From Sisyra terminalis (lineage: Eukaryota > Arthropoda > Insecta > Neuroptera > Sisyridae): a stretch of 64,000 bases of DNA. Under the pieces are notes generated by a model. The model did not search any database, was not told the origin of the DNA, and saw only the letters and a list, made by a program, of their open reading frames with translations. Numbering within the stretch: the stretch's first letter is position 1; every line of letters begins with the position of its first letter. The position numbers and the translations under genes are program-made. This document shows positions 10,429 to 23,565 of the stretch, piece by piece. The DNA lies in NCBI GenBank assembly GCA_958496175.1, contig OY292278.1, positions 6,882,001 through 6,946,000 of the forward strand, read 5' to 3'.

Positions 10429-12088
10429 TAGACTGGACCAAAAAAATCAACTATTTTTTTTTGAAAAGTATATCGTAAATATTGTTCAAGGTGACAAAAA
10501 GAAAAATATCGGGAAGGTTTGAGCCCTTAATATTAATATTAAAAGATCTATCATCTTTAATTTCGATTAATTTCGGGAAAATTTTTGCCAGATATGCCGT
10601 TTCCGAATAATCAAGGTTTAAACCTTAATATAATTTTTAGATTTATCTTCTTTATTTTGGGATTTTGTAACTAACGAACAGATAAATATATAGAAATGAA
10701 CAATATAGATTCTTGAAGGGAATATAATGCTCTACAAAAAAGGTATCTTAACGATTTTACTTAAAATCACTTTTTCAAGATTGGTTCAGCAACGAAAAAA
10801 ACAAAAATTTAATTTTTCCTTCAACTTTAATTGTGAATAACTTTTGAAACAGTGATTTTATGTAAAAACTTCAAGGGAGATTTTTTGTAGAGCATTAAAT
10901 TCCCTTCAAGAATCAATATTGTTCATTTCTATGTATTTATTTGTTCTTTAGTTACAAACTTCCAAAATAAAGAAGATAAATTTTAAATTTATATCAATGT
11001 TCAAAGCTTGATTATTCGGAAACGGCGTGTCTGACAAAAATTTTTAAAGAGACGTTTTTTGTAGGGAAATTAATTTTCTATAAATTTTATGTGCAGATAA
11101 ATAATTTTACCTTGATAGTTTGACAGTATTCACGCAAAAATGAAAGCTTAAATTAAAAATCGAAATTAAAGATGATTGATCTATTAATATTAATATTTGG
11201 GCTCAAACTTTCCCGATATTTTGCTTGATTATTCGGAAACGGCGTGTCTGGCAAAAATTTTCAAAAAGACGTTTTTTGTAAGGATATTAATTTACTATAA
11301 ATATATGGGCAGATAATTTTTTTTACTTTGATAGTTTGGCAGCATTGACGCAAAAATGAAAGCACAAATAAATTTTCGTCAGACACGGCGTTTCTCAATT
11401 ATCAAGCTTGAAACATGGATTTACATTTTTAGATTTATCTTCTTTATTGTGGAAGTTTGTAACTAAAGAACAAATAAATGCATAGAAATGAACAATATTG
11501 ATTCTTGAAGGGAATTTAATGCTCTACAAAAAATCTCTCTTGAGGTTTTTACATAAAATCACTGTTTCAAAAGTTATTCACAATTAAAGTTGAAGGATAA
11601 ATTAAATTATTAATTTTTTCGTTTTTGAACCAATTTTGAAAGAGTGATTTTATGTAAAAACGTTAAGAAACCTTTTTTGTAGAGCATTATATTCCCTTCA
11701 AGAATCTATATTGTTAATTTCTGTATATTTATTTGTTCGTTAGTAACAAAATGCCAAAATAAAGAAGATAAATCAAAAAATTATATTAATATTTAAAGTT
11801 TGGTTATTCGGAACCGGTATATATGGCAACAATTTTGCAAAAGACGTTTTTTATAAGGAATTTAATTTTCCATAAATATATGCGCAGATAATTTTTTTTT
11901 TACCTTGATAGTTTGACAGCATTTGCAAAAATGAAAGCACAAATAAAAAATCGAAATTAAAGATGATAGATCTCTTAATATTAATATTAAGGGCTCAAAC
12001 CTTCCCGATATTTTTTTTTTGCCACCTTGAACAATATTTTTGATATATTTTACAAAAAAAAAATTGTCGATTTTTTTGGCCCAGTCTA
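10429..12088. mobile_element. Foldback element, TAGACTGG termini, double hairpin
   Basis: The left end is TAGACTGGACC and the right end GGCCCAGTCTA. Two left/right arm pairs follow each other, with turns near 10800 and 11600. Recurring arm motifs are CGGAAACGGCGTGTCTG, AGAAGATAAAT and GCTCTACAAAAAA. The layout matches the element at 2922-4727, so these are related families. The flanking 8-mers (CTATCTAC and TTGTTTAC) do not form a good target duplication. Confidence 0.7.
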
Positions 12089-14936
12089 TTGTTTACCAGC
12101 TTATACCTGTGAATTTTTGGTTCATTAGTGGAAATCATAAAATTTAAAGAATTTATTTCATTGTAATTATTTTTTTGGTGAAAAACCAATTTTCCGTCAG
12201 TTTTAATAGTCAAAGCGATAAAATTAGACTCACAAAAAGTCACAAGTAATTTAACGTCTTTGCGATGCCACGATTGCTTTACGAAACAATAAAATTGTGG
12301 TTTATATCTTCATAAACCTTCCACCATACATTGGACAAAGAAATCGTTTCAATTTCAATTTAAATTCATCCAATTAAAATGCGTCGGTGAAATTTTTGTT
12401 TACCACCCCCCCAAATTACTTCATTTCCGCAACGCACATTTGTCGAGGATTATTTGTCCATTTTCGGGATTGCATCGACCGTATGCAGTGGCTCAATTTC
12501 ACCTAATTTCCCCGAAAGTCTTAAATTTTTCCGCGTAACAAACAGTGGCCCACAAATTACACGCGGCAAATCTTCCCTCCAAACTATTTAGCACGAATGG
12601 TGAAAATTTATTTGCACTCGATAATTGGCTGGAAAATTCGCCCACGAAAAACGACAGCACTGTTCCAATTCGATTTTGATTGGCTTAACCTACATTTGAA
12701 ACGATTTCAATTTGATTTATTATTTGTTCCTTTGGAAAAACACTCAATAAAATTTTATGGGTTCCACGCTTTTTTTTTGGTCATCCTCAATGCTTGTGAA
12801 AGTATTTGAATCTGAAACTTTTCTCACAATATATTACTGCAATGTATTTTTCGGTTATACCTAATGTTCTCGATGCAAGTCCGATAAAGGTGATGAAAAG
12901 TGCATTTGAGAATAAATCGAGTAAAATACCAAAGAAAATGGAGAATGATTAAATAGATTTTCCAACGTAAACACCCTTCGAAAAATTCACTTAACCGAGT
13001 TTTATGGCAATTTATGACGATAATTTGAGATCGCAAATATCGAGCATGTTTTGTAATTTTTTTTTTTTTGGCAAACTTGTAATATATTTCTCCGATATAT
13101 CGTTTTCAAATTATTTCCGCCAACATCCATGAAAACAAGATTGTGAAACCAAGAAAAATCGTTCGAAACGACGGAAAAAAACCGGAAATTTAAATAGTGC
13201 GATCATTATTGGTCCGTTTATTATTTCTTTGCTGGTTTCCAATAAAATAAATTGGTCAATATCAGCGATAAATTACCCGCTATTCTGTTGAAATAAATGA
13301 GTAAATTAACCCTTTTTCAACCCTTATCCTAAAATATCAATTTCTTGAGTCTAGAAAAAAAAAACTATTAGTTACAATATTTTGATTTTTTTTCCTCATC
13401 TATGAGGCAGAAAATAAATTTCGGACAAAGTCTTGAGGGAAATTTCCCTCATTTATCGAAAGGAAACACTTTCGATCGTAGTAGACTTTGGGGAAATTGA
13501 TTTTCATTTTTTTTTTTTGCTCCACAGCCCTACTTGATTGCATTAAACTTTAATGCAGACAGCAGCGTGGTAATATTTTCAAAAAAAATTGTTTTCCTTA
13601 TAAATTATAATGTTTATATGAAACGATAAAAGCTGAAATTATCTCTTTGCAGACGAAATAAACTATCGGGAAAATGTTCTCCTTATCAGAAAAACGAAAA
13701 GTTTTTCGGTTATTATTCTTTATGAACTATTCTTCCTCTTTATTGTTTTCCCTTATAACGTACATCACGCGAAATAAAAACAAAACGAAAAAATATGTTT
13801 GCAAAAAGGAAAAAAAAATTTCTCCACCATGACTTTCATATTTTCCGCCGTCATCAATCTCTTTTCCGTGGACGTAAATCTCTCAAAAAAAAAATGAAAA
13901 CGAAAATCGCAAGTCGCGCATATCCAAGAGAATTGGATGCGATTAAGATGTGCGTATATAAAATAATAATTAGCTAATTAAATGAAACAGGCATATAATG
14001 TCAATGAACGATGGTACTTTTGTTCTCTGTCTCCTATCCTCCTACTTCAACGAAAACAAATCCCTACCACTTTGCCAATTGTTTACTCATGTCTTGTCCT
14101 ATCTCAATTTCAAACTTTTCGCTATGCTGAAACGAACGAAGATTTCAATCTATAAATAAATACCGAGAGAAAGGTTAATACTAATACAATTACGCAAAAA
14201 CAAGCCAACAAAAACAATCGCACATCCAACCGAAAAAAAAAATGATATTGCAGTCTCGATTATATGAAAAACAAAACAGGAGAACCATTGCAATTTTTAG
14301 TGCAAATTTTTCTATGATATGAATTGGGGAAAACGGAATGGGAAATGTAAATAATGATGTTGGTTTCAACGGGTGGGTGAAGAAATGCTTGATGGGGAAC
14401 TAAATGGTCCATGACGTTGTGTTGTTGGAAAGGAAAATAAGGGATGATGATGATGATGATGTAGTAGATGAGGTGAGATGAGATGCTGTGGATGGGATGA
14501 AACGGACGTAAATCCAGACAAACGTGTGTCAACAAACGTTACAGGATACGGTCTTCCTGTCTCATCCCGTCAATATTTGTCACCAAAATGTATTTCTTAC
14601 TTCAATCATTTTATCAACAAACACTATCAGCAAATGCAATCTGAATTTTCCGAAAAATAAAAGATTCAACGCTTTATTTTACACGGAGCTTAAAAAGCTC
14701 CCTTTTGAAACCTTAAAAATGTATTTAGTGAACGTAATTTGGTTACTTTTCCTATGAAAACTGTTGAAAATTTTAAGAAAAATTACTGCGAACATTACAA
14801 TTAATAATAAAAAAAAAAGTTTATTAATTAATGTTAAAATTGTAACCTTCTAAAAGAAGATAAATATTGATGATATACACCAAAGTTTTAGTATATCCAT
14901 TTTATGTAAGGTTCAATTCCAGTATAAATAACAATA
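12089..14936. other. Intergenic or intronic sequence, no gene seen
   Basis: About 2.85 kb with alternating AT-rich and moderately GC-rich stretches (12380-12660 and 13990-14600 are the less AT-rich parts). A (GAT)n run of six copies lies at 14443-14461. No frame exceeds 91 codons and none is recognisable. Confidence 0.5.
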
Positions 14937-15345
14937 ATATCAGGATCACGGGTAATTGGAAATACAGTTAAATTAATTTAAACAATTATTGATTTGCAAC
15001 GTTTCGTCTTTATAATTAAGACTTAATCAAGCTCTAAAAAGAATTATATAATAATAGTAATATTAGTATTAATAGTAATATTAATATTAATAATAAATAG
15101 TAATAGTAATACAATATTAACAGTATTATATGTAAAGTGTGTTTATATTAATATTAATAATAATAGTAATATAATATTATCAGTATTATATGTAAAGTGT
15201 GTTTATGTAAGTTGTTAATTATTATAACATTTTTCAGAGCTTGATAAAGTCTTAATAATAAAGACGAAACTTTGCAAATTAATAATTGTTTAAATTAATT
15301 TAACTGTATTTCCAATTATCCGTAATCCTGATATTATTATTATTC
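14937..15345. mobile_element. Foldback A with hammerhead-like motifs in both arms
   Basis: The left arm starts AATATCAGGATCACGGGTAA and the right arm mirrors it, ending TTATCCGTAATCCTGATATT. At the inner end of each arm lies a GTTTCGTC/GACGAAAC motif with a short hairpin (minus strand 14996-15034, plus strand 15237-15275). The spacer holds AT-rich microsatellite and a 26-bp direct repeat (about 15121 and 15181). Confidence 0.75.
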
Positions 15346-15687
15346 ATTTTGTTTAAGTCCTTGTCTTTTTTAAATATAATAATTAAATTGTGGACAGTAA
15401 GGATGAAGCTTCTTGTGAAATCTTATTTATTTTTTTGCCAAAGTTTCGTCAGTTATCAAAAAAAAAAATTATTTATCAATACCAAATTGTATTCTTGGTC
15501 TGTTGGGTCATTTTACAGCTTATTTTTATGACATTTGTGGAGTAATTTTTAAATTTTGAGCCCTGAAGAAGTCAGGAATAACTGACGAAACGTTGGCGAA
15601 AAAATTAATAAAATTCCACAAGAAGCTACGTCCTTATTGCCCACAATTTAATTATTATATTTAAAAAAACAAGGACTTAAACAAAAT
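15346..15687. mobile_element. Foldback B, copy 1
   Basis: The element runs from GTTTAAGTCCTTG to CAAGGACTTAAAC. Its arms match over TAAATATAATAATTAAATTG and beyond. The right arm carries a full hammerhead-like core at 15560-15597. In the left arm the same motif is cut short at about 15436-15456. A longer, more complete copy is at 47614-47990. Confidence 0.75.
15560..15597 (+). ncRNA. Hammerhead-ribozyme-like motif
   Basis: Read as RNA, the parts are GCC (stem I), CUGAAGA (core), one extra A, GUCAG-GAAUAA-CUGAC (stem II), GAAA (core), CGUU (minimal stem III and cleavage triplet) and GGC (pairs with GCC). All invariant hammerhead bases are present; position 7 is known to be free. The extra A and the tiny stem III leave activity uncertain. 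Hammerheads of this compact kind are known from Penelope-like retroelements. Confidence 0.4.
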
Positions 15688-15699
15688 GAATAATAGTAA

Positions 15700-15921
15700 A
15701 ATCAGGATCACGAGTAATTGGAAATACAGTTAAATTAATTTAAACAATTATTAATTTGCAATGTTTCGTCTTTATTATTAAGACTTTATCAAGCTCTGAA
15801 AAGTATTATAATAATTAACAACTTACATAAACATACTTTGCATATAATACTATTATTACAAACTGACCTCAGTTGAGGTGCGTTACTCGTTACCCGTGAT
15901 CCTGATATTATTATTATTGTT
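15700..15921. mobile_element. Foldback A, partial second copy
   Basis: It starts ATCAGGATCACGAGTAATTGG and carries the arm motif on the minus strand at 15758-15795. It ends with TTACCCGTGATCCTGATATT, the mirror of its start. Together with the first A copy and B, it makes a nested palindrome of about 1 kb. Confidence 0.7.
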
Positions 15922-18900
15922 TTGATATATATTTAGAAAAATGAATCAGAAATTGGTCATTCTCAAGAACATGGATTTTCTTATGAAACCTCATGAAATA
16001 TTCCGCATAAAAATTGCCATATTTTAGGGTTTATAAATTTTAGTCGATGAAGCTGAACGATGATGAGCTTTAAAGCTCATTTCTTGTAAAATCGTTCGGT
16101 GGTTATATTAGGAATAAATAAAAACTTTTTTATTGTATTTAGTTTTTTAGTTTGCTTCAATAAAACAAAGAAATCAAATGAATAGGGAATGAATCTATAT
16201 AAAATAAGGGTAGATTTATGGAAAAAAATAATCAAAAATTTAAATTTACTAGTTCAATATTTAAAATTATTCGAATTACCAAATAGGTCTTGCGTCATTT
16301 TTTGTATATCTTACAGGAGAGCCAAAAAACGCTTTAGTTTTATATAAAAAAAAATGATGAAATTAAAATAAAGAAATTTAATATTGTTGAAAATATAAAG
16401 ATTGTTAACTACATTCATAAAACTATGTAATTATAAATGTCTAAGTACTTAAATTGATTTAGCTAAGAAGCTTTAAAATTTAATATATATAAATTTATAT
16501 TTCTTATAAGTTTAACCTATTGATAAACATATTTTTAAGCTTGATTTATAAATATTGGTTACATTAACTATTACATAATCTTATTAGATAAAAAATCTTT
16601 AATATTTAAGCACATGTTGTCTAAATAAGATTACATTTCTTTATTTAACTTTCTTCATCTAATTATTACTTTTTTCCATCCTTAAAAAAATATTATCTCG
16701 ATAAGTTCTTTAAATCCGTTAACGAAATAAAATCGCTTCTTCAAAGTTATTTGTGGTCCAAAACAAACATTTTGGAAAAAAATCAAAATGAGACATTGTG
16801 AAAGATGAAAGAAGATAATACAGCAAAAGAGGTCTTATATAACAAATAAAATAATAATACTTAAACAGCACATATTGTGTATTTTATACTACAAAAAGGA
16901 AAGAACTTATGGAACAATTTAAATGATAAATACCATATTTAGGTGTACATCTTAGTCATCTTAGTTCTCCTATATTAGTAACAAGTGGATCACTTGCTTT
17001 TTTTCCCGGGAATATTAAAGAGTATTTCTTTATTTTATTGAATGACTTAAAATTTTTAAAATTCAATTACTCAATCGTACATTTAATATGAGTGGTTCAA
17101 GCATGTGACCAAATTCAGGGCTTATGAGGAATTATATTTCTCAACAGAAAGTACAAAGAAAAATGATTTTCGAAAAAAATTGGCGTTGGACATTTTTAGA
17201 AGTGTAGAGATTACTAAAGTACTAAGATGTTTGAAAAAAAAAGCTTACAATTTTAGGTAAAATTAGGTATTTTCGCTAAATTTTTGTCTAAAATTTCCTT
17301 TGGGAAACTCTTATCGTATTTTTTATCTTATTTATTACAAGTTTTGTTGCTTCCTTGGTCTTTTTCTGCACTGATTTTAACCACATTGATTTTCGCTTCA
17401 AGAATCTCCTTAATACGTCAGATATCCTTCTAACTTGCCGAAGCTAACCACAGTACTGCTTTACAAATTTTCTTTTTGCTTTTATTCTCAATTTTCCGAT
17501 CACTGCTTCTACATCCCTTTTAAATTTTGTGATTCACATCCATTTCTGATCCAATTTTTGTCTAAAATACAAAAAATTTAAATTTTCAATTTGTACTCTT
17601 AAAAATATTGTCTAAAATAATTAATTTTCTTACAAATTATGTGGTGTTAAAACATTGTAAAAATTTCTTATAACTATTGAGAAGGAATATGTTTTCTTTT
17701 ATCATAGTATCGTTAAAAATAGCAAATACTGTCGAAAAAAAACTACTTTGATTTGATCGATTTATATTTCGTTTTTGCTTTTATTTTTAGCAGATGCAAT
17801 TTATAAGTTTGACAAAAGTGAACAATTCGAATTATAAAGTTATAGATTTTTGAACTTGTGTGTTGTTTTAAAAGATGTTCAAGAAAAACTTTTGCTTTTC
17901 AAGGTTTGATTTAATATCTATGTAAAATGTATCTACTAATAGCATAGCTTAAAGATTAAGTTAAAGGTATCAACTAGTAATTTATATCTTGGAGTATGAC
18001 AATGTTTTGGAATATAAAACAAAGATCTTTAGTAACTGGTCAAGAAAAATATAAACCTGAATATTACGCCTAGTGTTATTTGAACTATTTAATAATTTTC
18101 AAGGAAAGTCAAATTTTATTCAATTATTTTTAAGAGGCGTTTAAATGTGGACGCCTCAAGCACTTTTGCGAATAAACATTGCCTTTGGTATTCGTTGTTT
18201 TTTTTTTTTTGGGGAAATGTGAGGACAAGTTATACAGTCGCTTATGCCATCATGACACTGGCATTCAGCAGAAGACTCACAAGGCATCAATTATTGACGA
18301 TAGTTTATGGCCCTGTAATAACAGGGCTGTGTTATGCCGGTTCAAATTCAAAACAAAAATATGTTGTGGTGTCGTAAATCGATTGTAACGGAACGACGGA
18401 TTTTTTTCCTTGGACAATATCTTAAATTTGCGTGGTATCTTATTGTATTGTATTGTGTTGGCGGCCCAGAGAAATAGTTTCAGAAATTTTTATCATTTAC
18501 GCTTCATCTTGCTCAAATTTTCTGACCCAAACTCCCGCCAGCCACATTTTATTGCAAAAATAAAACCATAATTTTTTGAATTCACCGCCGTTGAATCTAT
18601 GTTTTGGCGATAAAATGATAAGAAAATTTTACTATTTATTATTTATTACGTCGATAAGAACTCTTGATATGAGTTACAACGATTTTCTTATCAGATTTGA
18701 ATGTAAAATTAAATTTTACGATCTACGATTTTTTGCTCCACGATAAATCTTCAAGTAAATGAACTTGAACTTAATTCACGACTCTAAATCTTTATGGACA
18801 GAAAATTCAAACAATTTTAATGTTTTGACACAAAATTGGCCACCAACAGATAATCAATCCTCCGAAATGATTCATAAAAAATAGAACCGCAATCCAAGAG

Positions 18901-21810
18901 ATTATATGAAAATATTCAAAACCCAGTGAACTTTTCCGGGATCTCTTTAAACACTGTCTGGAACGTTTCCAAATAATTTTCTCAGGATTTCCAATGATGT
19001 TACTTATACGTGCGCTTGTTTCAATCCAGACACTGAAATATAAGAACAAATTATTAACAATTTTTCGTCCGGTTTATTCCATTTTCATCAATTTTTTGTG
19101 TGCTTTTAATTTAGAATATTTGATATATTTTTTTGTGTTTTTTCTTTGGTACAGAAAGAGTGAATATTTCCATTAGTTTTTTTATTGGAAATGTAGAAAA
19201 AATACGGAAACCATTTCGGTATAAATGAAATAGTAAAAAATATTTTGAATTCAATTTTCATTAAGTTATTGCTTCGAATTGAGTTTATGAAAAGAAATGA
19301 TGGAGAGATTTATCAAAACGTACATAAAGAAATTTACTACATATGAATTATTTATGTGAAACCATCAAGAAAGTAAAAGTTTTAATCGAAACTGAAAAAA
19401 AATATAATATATAGAGCAATTTAGTTTTTAATAAAAATTCAGAACATTAAAATGAAATGAGAACATTCTTCAGATATCAATATCTTCTAGAATTTTATTT
19501 TTATAATAAAAAAATAGAAAATTTCAACATTGTACTAAGAAAAGCCTTTTAAAATATTTCTGAATGATTTTAGGCACGTTTTTTAAGTAACAAATTTAAT
19601 TTTTATTTTAATAATTTGATTTTTAAATCGATACATTTTCAAAAAATTCTCTAATGTTTGTGTGAAAAATTTTAGACTTGATTCCTTTATTGAAATACCA
19701 ATTTAAATTTCTTTTATTTTAATCGTATTTACGAGAAAAAAATCGTATTTTCCTTTCTTTTTTTAATAAGATTTGAAATGACTTGTTGCAAAAATAAAAA
19801 TTTTATTTCCAACTTTATTATAGGCGTTATACTATCATCGAGTCTATCAAATGATAACTTAATGGACACCATAATAGTTTTTATAATCTCAACACTTTAA
19901 TCCATAATGCCTATAAATTTATTTCTTCAAATTTCTACAAATTATTTCTTCATAAAAAATGTGACAATGGCTCATCTTGCAAAAAATCTAACGACTCAAT
20001 TAAATTGATTTATGGCAAATATTTTTTTTCGCCCATCTCACTGTTTTCCAGTCAAGGAAAACGCTCATTAAAGTTCATACACTTTGCAATAAAATTAGTA
20101 AAAAAATGAATGGAAAAAATAAGAAAAAGTCGCACCAATGAAGACGACCTCTTAACGACGCCATAAAGACGAATATAAACACATTAAGTATTCAAATTAT
20201 TACACTAGTATTACGATTATTCCAACAGCTTAGTAAAATTGTGGTTAAAAAGAGAAAAAAATTAAAGCGGTCTTTGATGCATTTGTGTGGGCTTACACCA
20301 CCAATTTTGTCACATAGCTATTTTACGGTCCACTTACAATCTATAGTTTTGCTGGGAAGAATTAAACGTAAAGTATAATAATATCTATGTATATTCAAAA
20401 GACCTTGGCTCTTCACGAATGAATTCCGCTTGGAAAAATGAGAAATGCTTCATTTATTTAAGTAATAAAATTGTATAAATTTATCGGGCGAAAGCTCTGA
20501 CAAAGGAGCAACGACCTGCATCGCCCAAAAAATATAGCAGATGAAAAACTTTCGGACTGATAAAAATTATTTGGCCATCCATCCTTTTCGTGGAAATATC
20601 GAGGGAATGGCGATCAAATAAATTATTTGAACACATAAATTGATCAAACTTCCTTCTCTGGCCTATTTCTGACATGTATTTAGACAAGAGAATGTTTCTA
20701 TTTGGATGGAGGAAAAATTGATGTTTTAAACGAAAAAAACTTTGATCTACCAAAAAATTTAAAATTGAAACGTGCACGTAAATATATTTGTTCAGGAAAT
20801 AGAAATAGAGGCGCGATGGAATGGAATAGAGCCGAACAAACATGGTTCGAACACACATTTTGATTTATGAAAAATAAATAGAGAAATGTTCAATAACTTT
20901 AGTTGGTGCCAATCATATCAAAAAACACAAATACGAAATGCTGTCGAACAATAAATGCGTGTCATAATTTACAACTCAATATATTGAATTACAAACGATT
21001 TTTCACAAAATCTTAAATTAATTTCGCACCAATGGACTGATCAATTTGCACGTGCAAATAAACATGTGTAGGATGGCAAAGAAATAATAAATCGTAATCA
21101 AAATCGATACGTTTTACGATTGGCAAGTGCAAACATTTGCCATTTTTGTGGCCAAGGAAAATAAACAGTACAAATTGAAATCAATTTGGAAAGTTTTTAC
21201 TGTTTAAATAAGTATGTGGAAAATAATCTTTCGATTCGATTGCATTTGAAAAAGAAAAGCTTAATGAAAAACTTCGTTACTTTTCTTCACTGCTTTCAAT
21301 TAAATTATATCAATTCCATCGTGAAAATTTGAAACAATTTTTCTTTCAAAATTTGGGCTTTTTTTTGGTTTTCCCGTCAAAAATTGATATATAATAATAA
21401 TAATAAAATGATATAGTTTTGATTCATTTTACAGATGATCAAATTCATTTGTGGAAATATTTACTTAAACAACTCTGAAGTTCCTAAAAGTTGGTCGATT
21501 TATCGCAAGTAGCTATTAAAGTTATCTCTTATAATATCAAGTTTTTGAAATGTTTAACTTATCAAGTCTTAACAAACAAAACTTCACCACCTTATCCATT
21601 AGTATTGATATTTAAATTGCATAATACTGTTAAGATTTTCGGGTCCGCTTTACACACAAATGCAATGTAATTTATGAAATTCCATTGAATCATTTGCAAC
21701 TTTTTGAGTAACGCATATTTAAGATTTCTTTTTATGATAGAACAATTAAGATAAAAATAGGAATTCTTTACTATCACTTAATTAATGCAGAGAATTAATG
21801 AAGGTATCAT
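15922..21810. other. Intergenic or intronic AT-rich sequence, no gene seen
   Basis: About 5.9 kb without recognised repeats or genes. The less AT-rich parts are near 18130-18480 and 20480-20860. The longest frame (125 codons, minus strand, 20481-20858) is rich in Phe, Leu and Arg and has no domain I recognise. Confidence 0.45.
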
Positions 21811-22520
21811 ATTACTCAAGAATAAATCTTTTTAAATATCTTCCAATTCTTCGCATTATTCAAAATATTTTCGCCACCCTCCTTGACAAATAGTCTTCAA
21901 GAATAAATTAAGACTGAAATATATAAAAAATTAATCTAATACTGCAAAATATATGCAAAAAAAAGTTTATATTACCTATATCTTCACCGCATTTCAGGAA
22001 ATTGTACTTCATAACATTTGTTAAACTTTGGGATCTTGTAGATTTTGAGCTTAGTAATGAGCTTAATCAATTCAAAATGCTAAGCCTGATAGCAGAAAAA
22101 TAATATAATTAATTAATTTTTGAAGTGATTTTCATTCAACAATAGAAAATCCTTTAGTATTTCTCAATTAAACCAGAGAACTCATATTACTCATAAAGAA
22201 ATCTTTTTAAATATCTTCAAATTTTCCCATTATTCAATTCATTTTCGCCACCCTCCTTACCAAATGATCATCAAAAATGAATTATATCTAAAATATTTAA
22301 AAAATTAATCTAATACTACAAAATATATGCAAAAAAAGTTTATATTACCTATACCTTCATAGCATTTCAGGAAATTGTATTTCATAACATTCTCTTAAAT
22401 TTTGGGATCATGTGAATTTTTAGCTTAGTAATGAGCTTAATAATCAATTCAAAATGCTAGCCTAATTGGTGAAAAAAAATATCATTAATTAATTGATGCG
22501 GTGATTTTCATTAAATTTAT
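21811..22520. repeat. Tandem duplication, about 360-bp unit, two copies
   Basis: Copy 1 (21811-22145) and copy 2 (22188-22520) share TTTTCGCCACCCTCCTT, ATTAATCTAATACT and AGCTTAGTAATGAGCTTAAT in the same order. Divergence is moderate. No coding content. Confidence 0.8.
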
Positions 22521-23111
22521 CCTAGATCATCCAGATCTATCCTAGATCACTTACAATGTTAATTGGTTATTTCCGACGTATTTCGAATTGATTATAACTT
22601 TATAATCATTTCATAGGACTTTTCCAAGAATATTTTTCGTTATTTGGCTTAATCATAACGATCTTCAAATGTTTCTTCTTGAATTTCAAGGGATTTTTAA
22701 AAAAAACTTTTTTGGCCATTGTTAGAATTTTTCCTTCATTATTAATATTTTCCTCGCTACAAAAAAACTTTTTAAGATTCCTGAAATATATTAAGTGTTT
22801 GAATTGCTTAAATGCTTTATATGAGTTTTTAATTTTGTTTTATTACAACAATGAAAATTTAAAATCCGAAATTTTATAATAATCAATAGGCGTTGAAATT
22901 TCAAACTTAATTATTGAAAATCTAAAATTAAATGGAAATTTATTATCCAAATACCTTATTTTTTTGTCCAGTTTATAATTCTTACAATATTTAAGAACAC
23001 CTTTTTTATGTAATAGAAATCTTAATTATTATTAATCAATTCCACATTCGCTAATTACAACCAAATTTGAATTACGCGGCTATATTGAACATCTGCGCAA
23101 AAAATAATTTC

Positions 23112-23565
23112 AAAAATGCTAAAATTATAACCGATACTTTGACATACTTCTTTACCGATTTTTCTTACCGAATTTTTGTTTATTGAAAAATTATTTAAAA
23201 ATATAAATTAAATCAATCAAATATCAAGCCCTAGTTGTTACTCTTAATAAAAATGCCTAAATTTTAAGTATAAGTTAATTTTATTGAGTCAATAATTACT
23301 TAATTTTACTCTGAGATTTTAAAATTGATTTTAAAATTTAAGATTTTAAAATTGCCAAAACTATAACCGATACTTTAATATACTTCTTTACCGATCTTTT
23401 TCTTCCCGAATTGTTGATTCTTTAAAAATGTTTAGAAACATAAATTAAATCAATCAAAAATCAAGCTCTAGTTGTTACTCTTAATATAAAAGCCTATAAT
23501 TAAATATTTGTCAATTTTATTGAGTTAATAATTGTTTTTCTCAAGCTTAATTTTACTCTGAGATC
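23112..23565. repeat. Tandem duplication, about 230-bp unit, two copies
   Basis: Both copies contain ATAACCGATACTTT, ACTTCTTTACCGAT, ATAAATTAAATCAATCAAA and CTAGTTGTTACTCTTAAT. Copy 1 is about 23112-23325 and copy 2 about 23345-23565. Confidence 0.75.

Noticed and set aside
14443..14461. Short tandem repeat (GAT)n considered as an array of interest
   Set aside because: Plain trinucleotide microsatellite without spacers or function; no CRISPR-like array exists in the window.
14996..15034. Hammerhead-like motif of foldback A as an active ribozyme
   Set aside because: The core reads UUGAUUA, lacking C3 and G8, so this copy should not cleave; kept only as evidence of a related fold.
18300..18360. 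Possible tRNA B-box-like GGTTCAAATTC
   Set aside because: No matching A box, acceptor stem or cloverleaf could be built around it; no tRNA found elsewhere either.
20481..20858. 125-codon open frame, minus strand
   Set aside because: Composition follows local base content (Phe, Leu, Arg rich), no domain, no splice context and no homologous copy; long frames of this size occur by chance in 64 kb.
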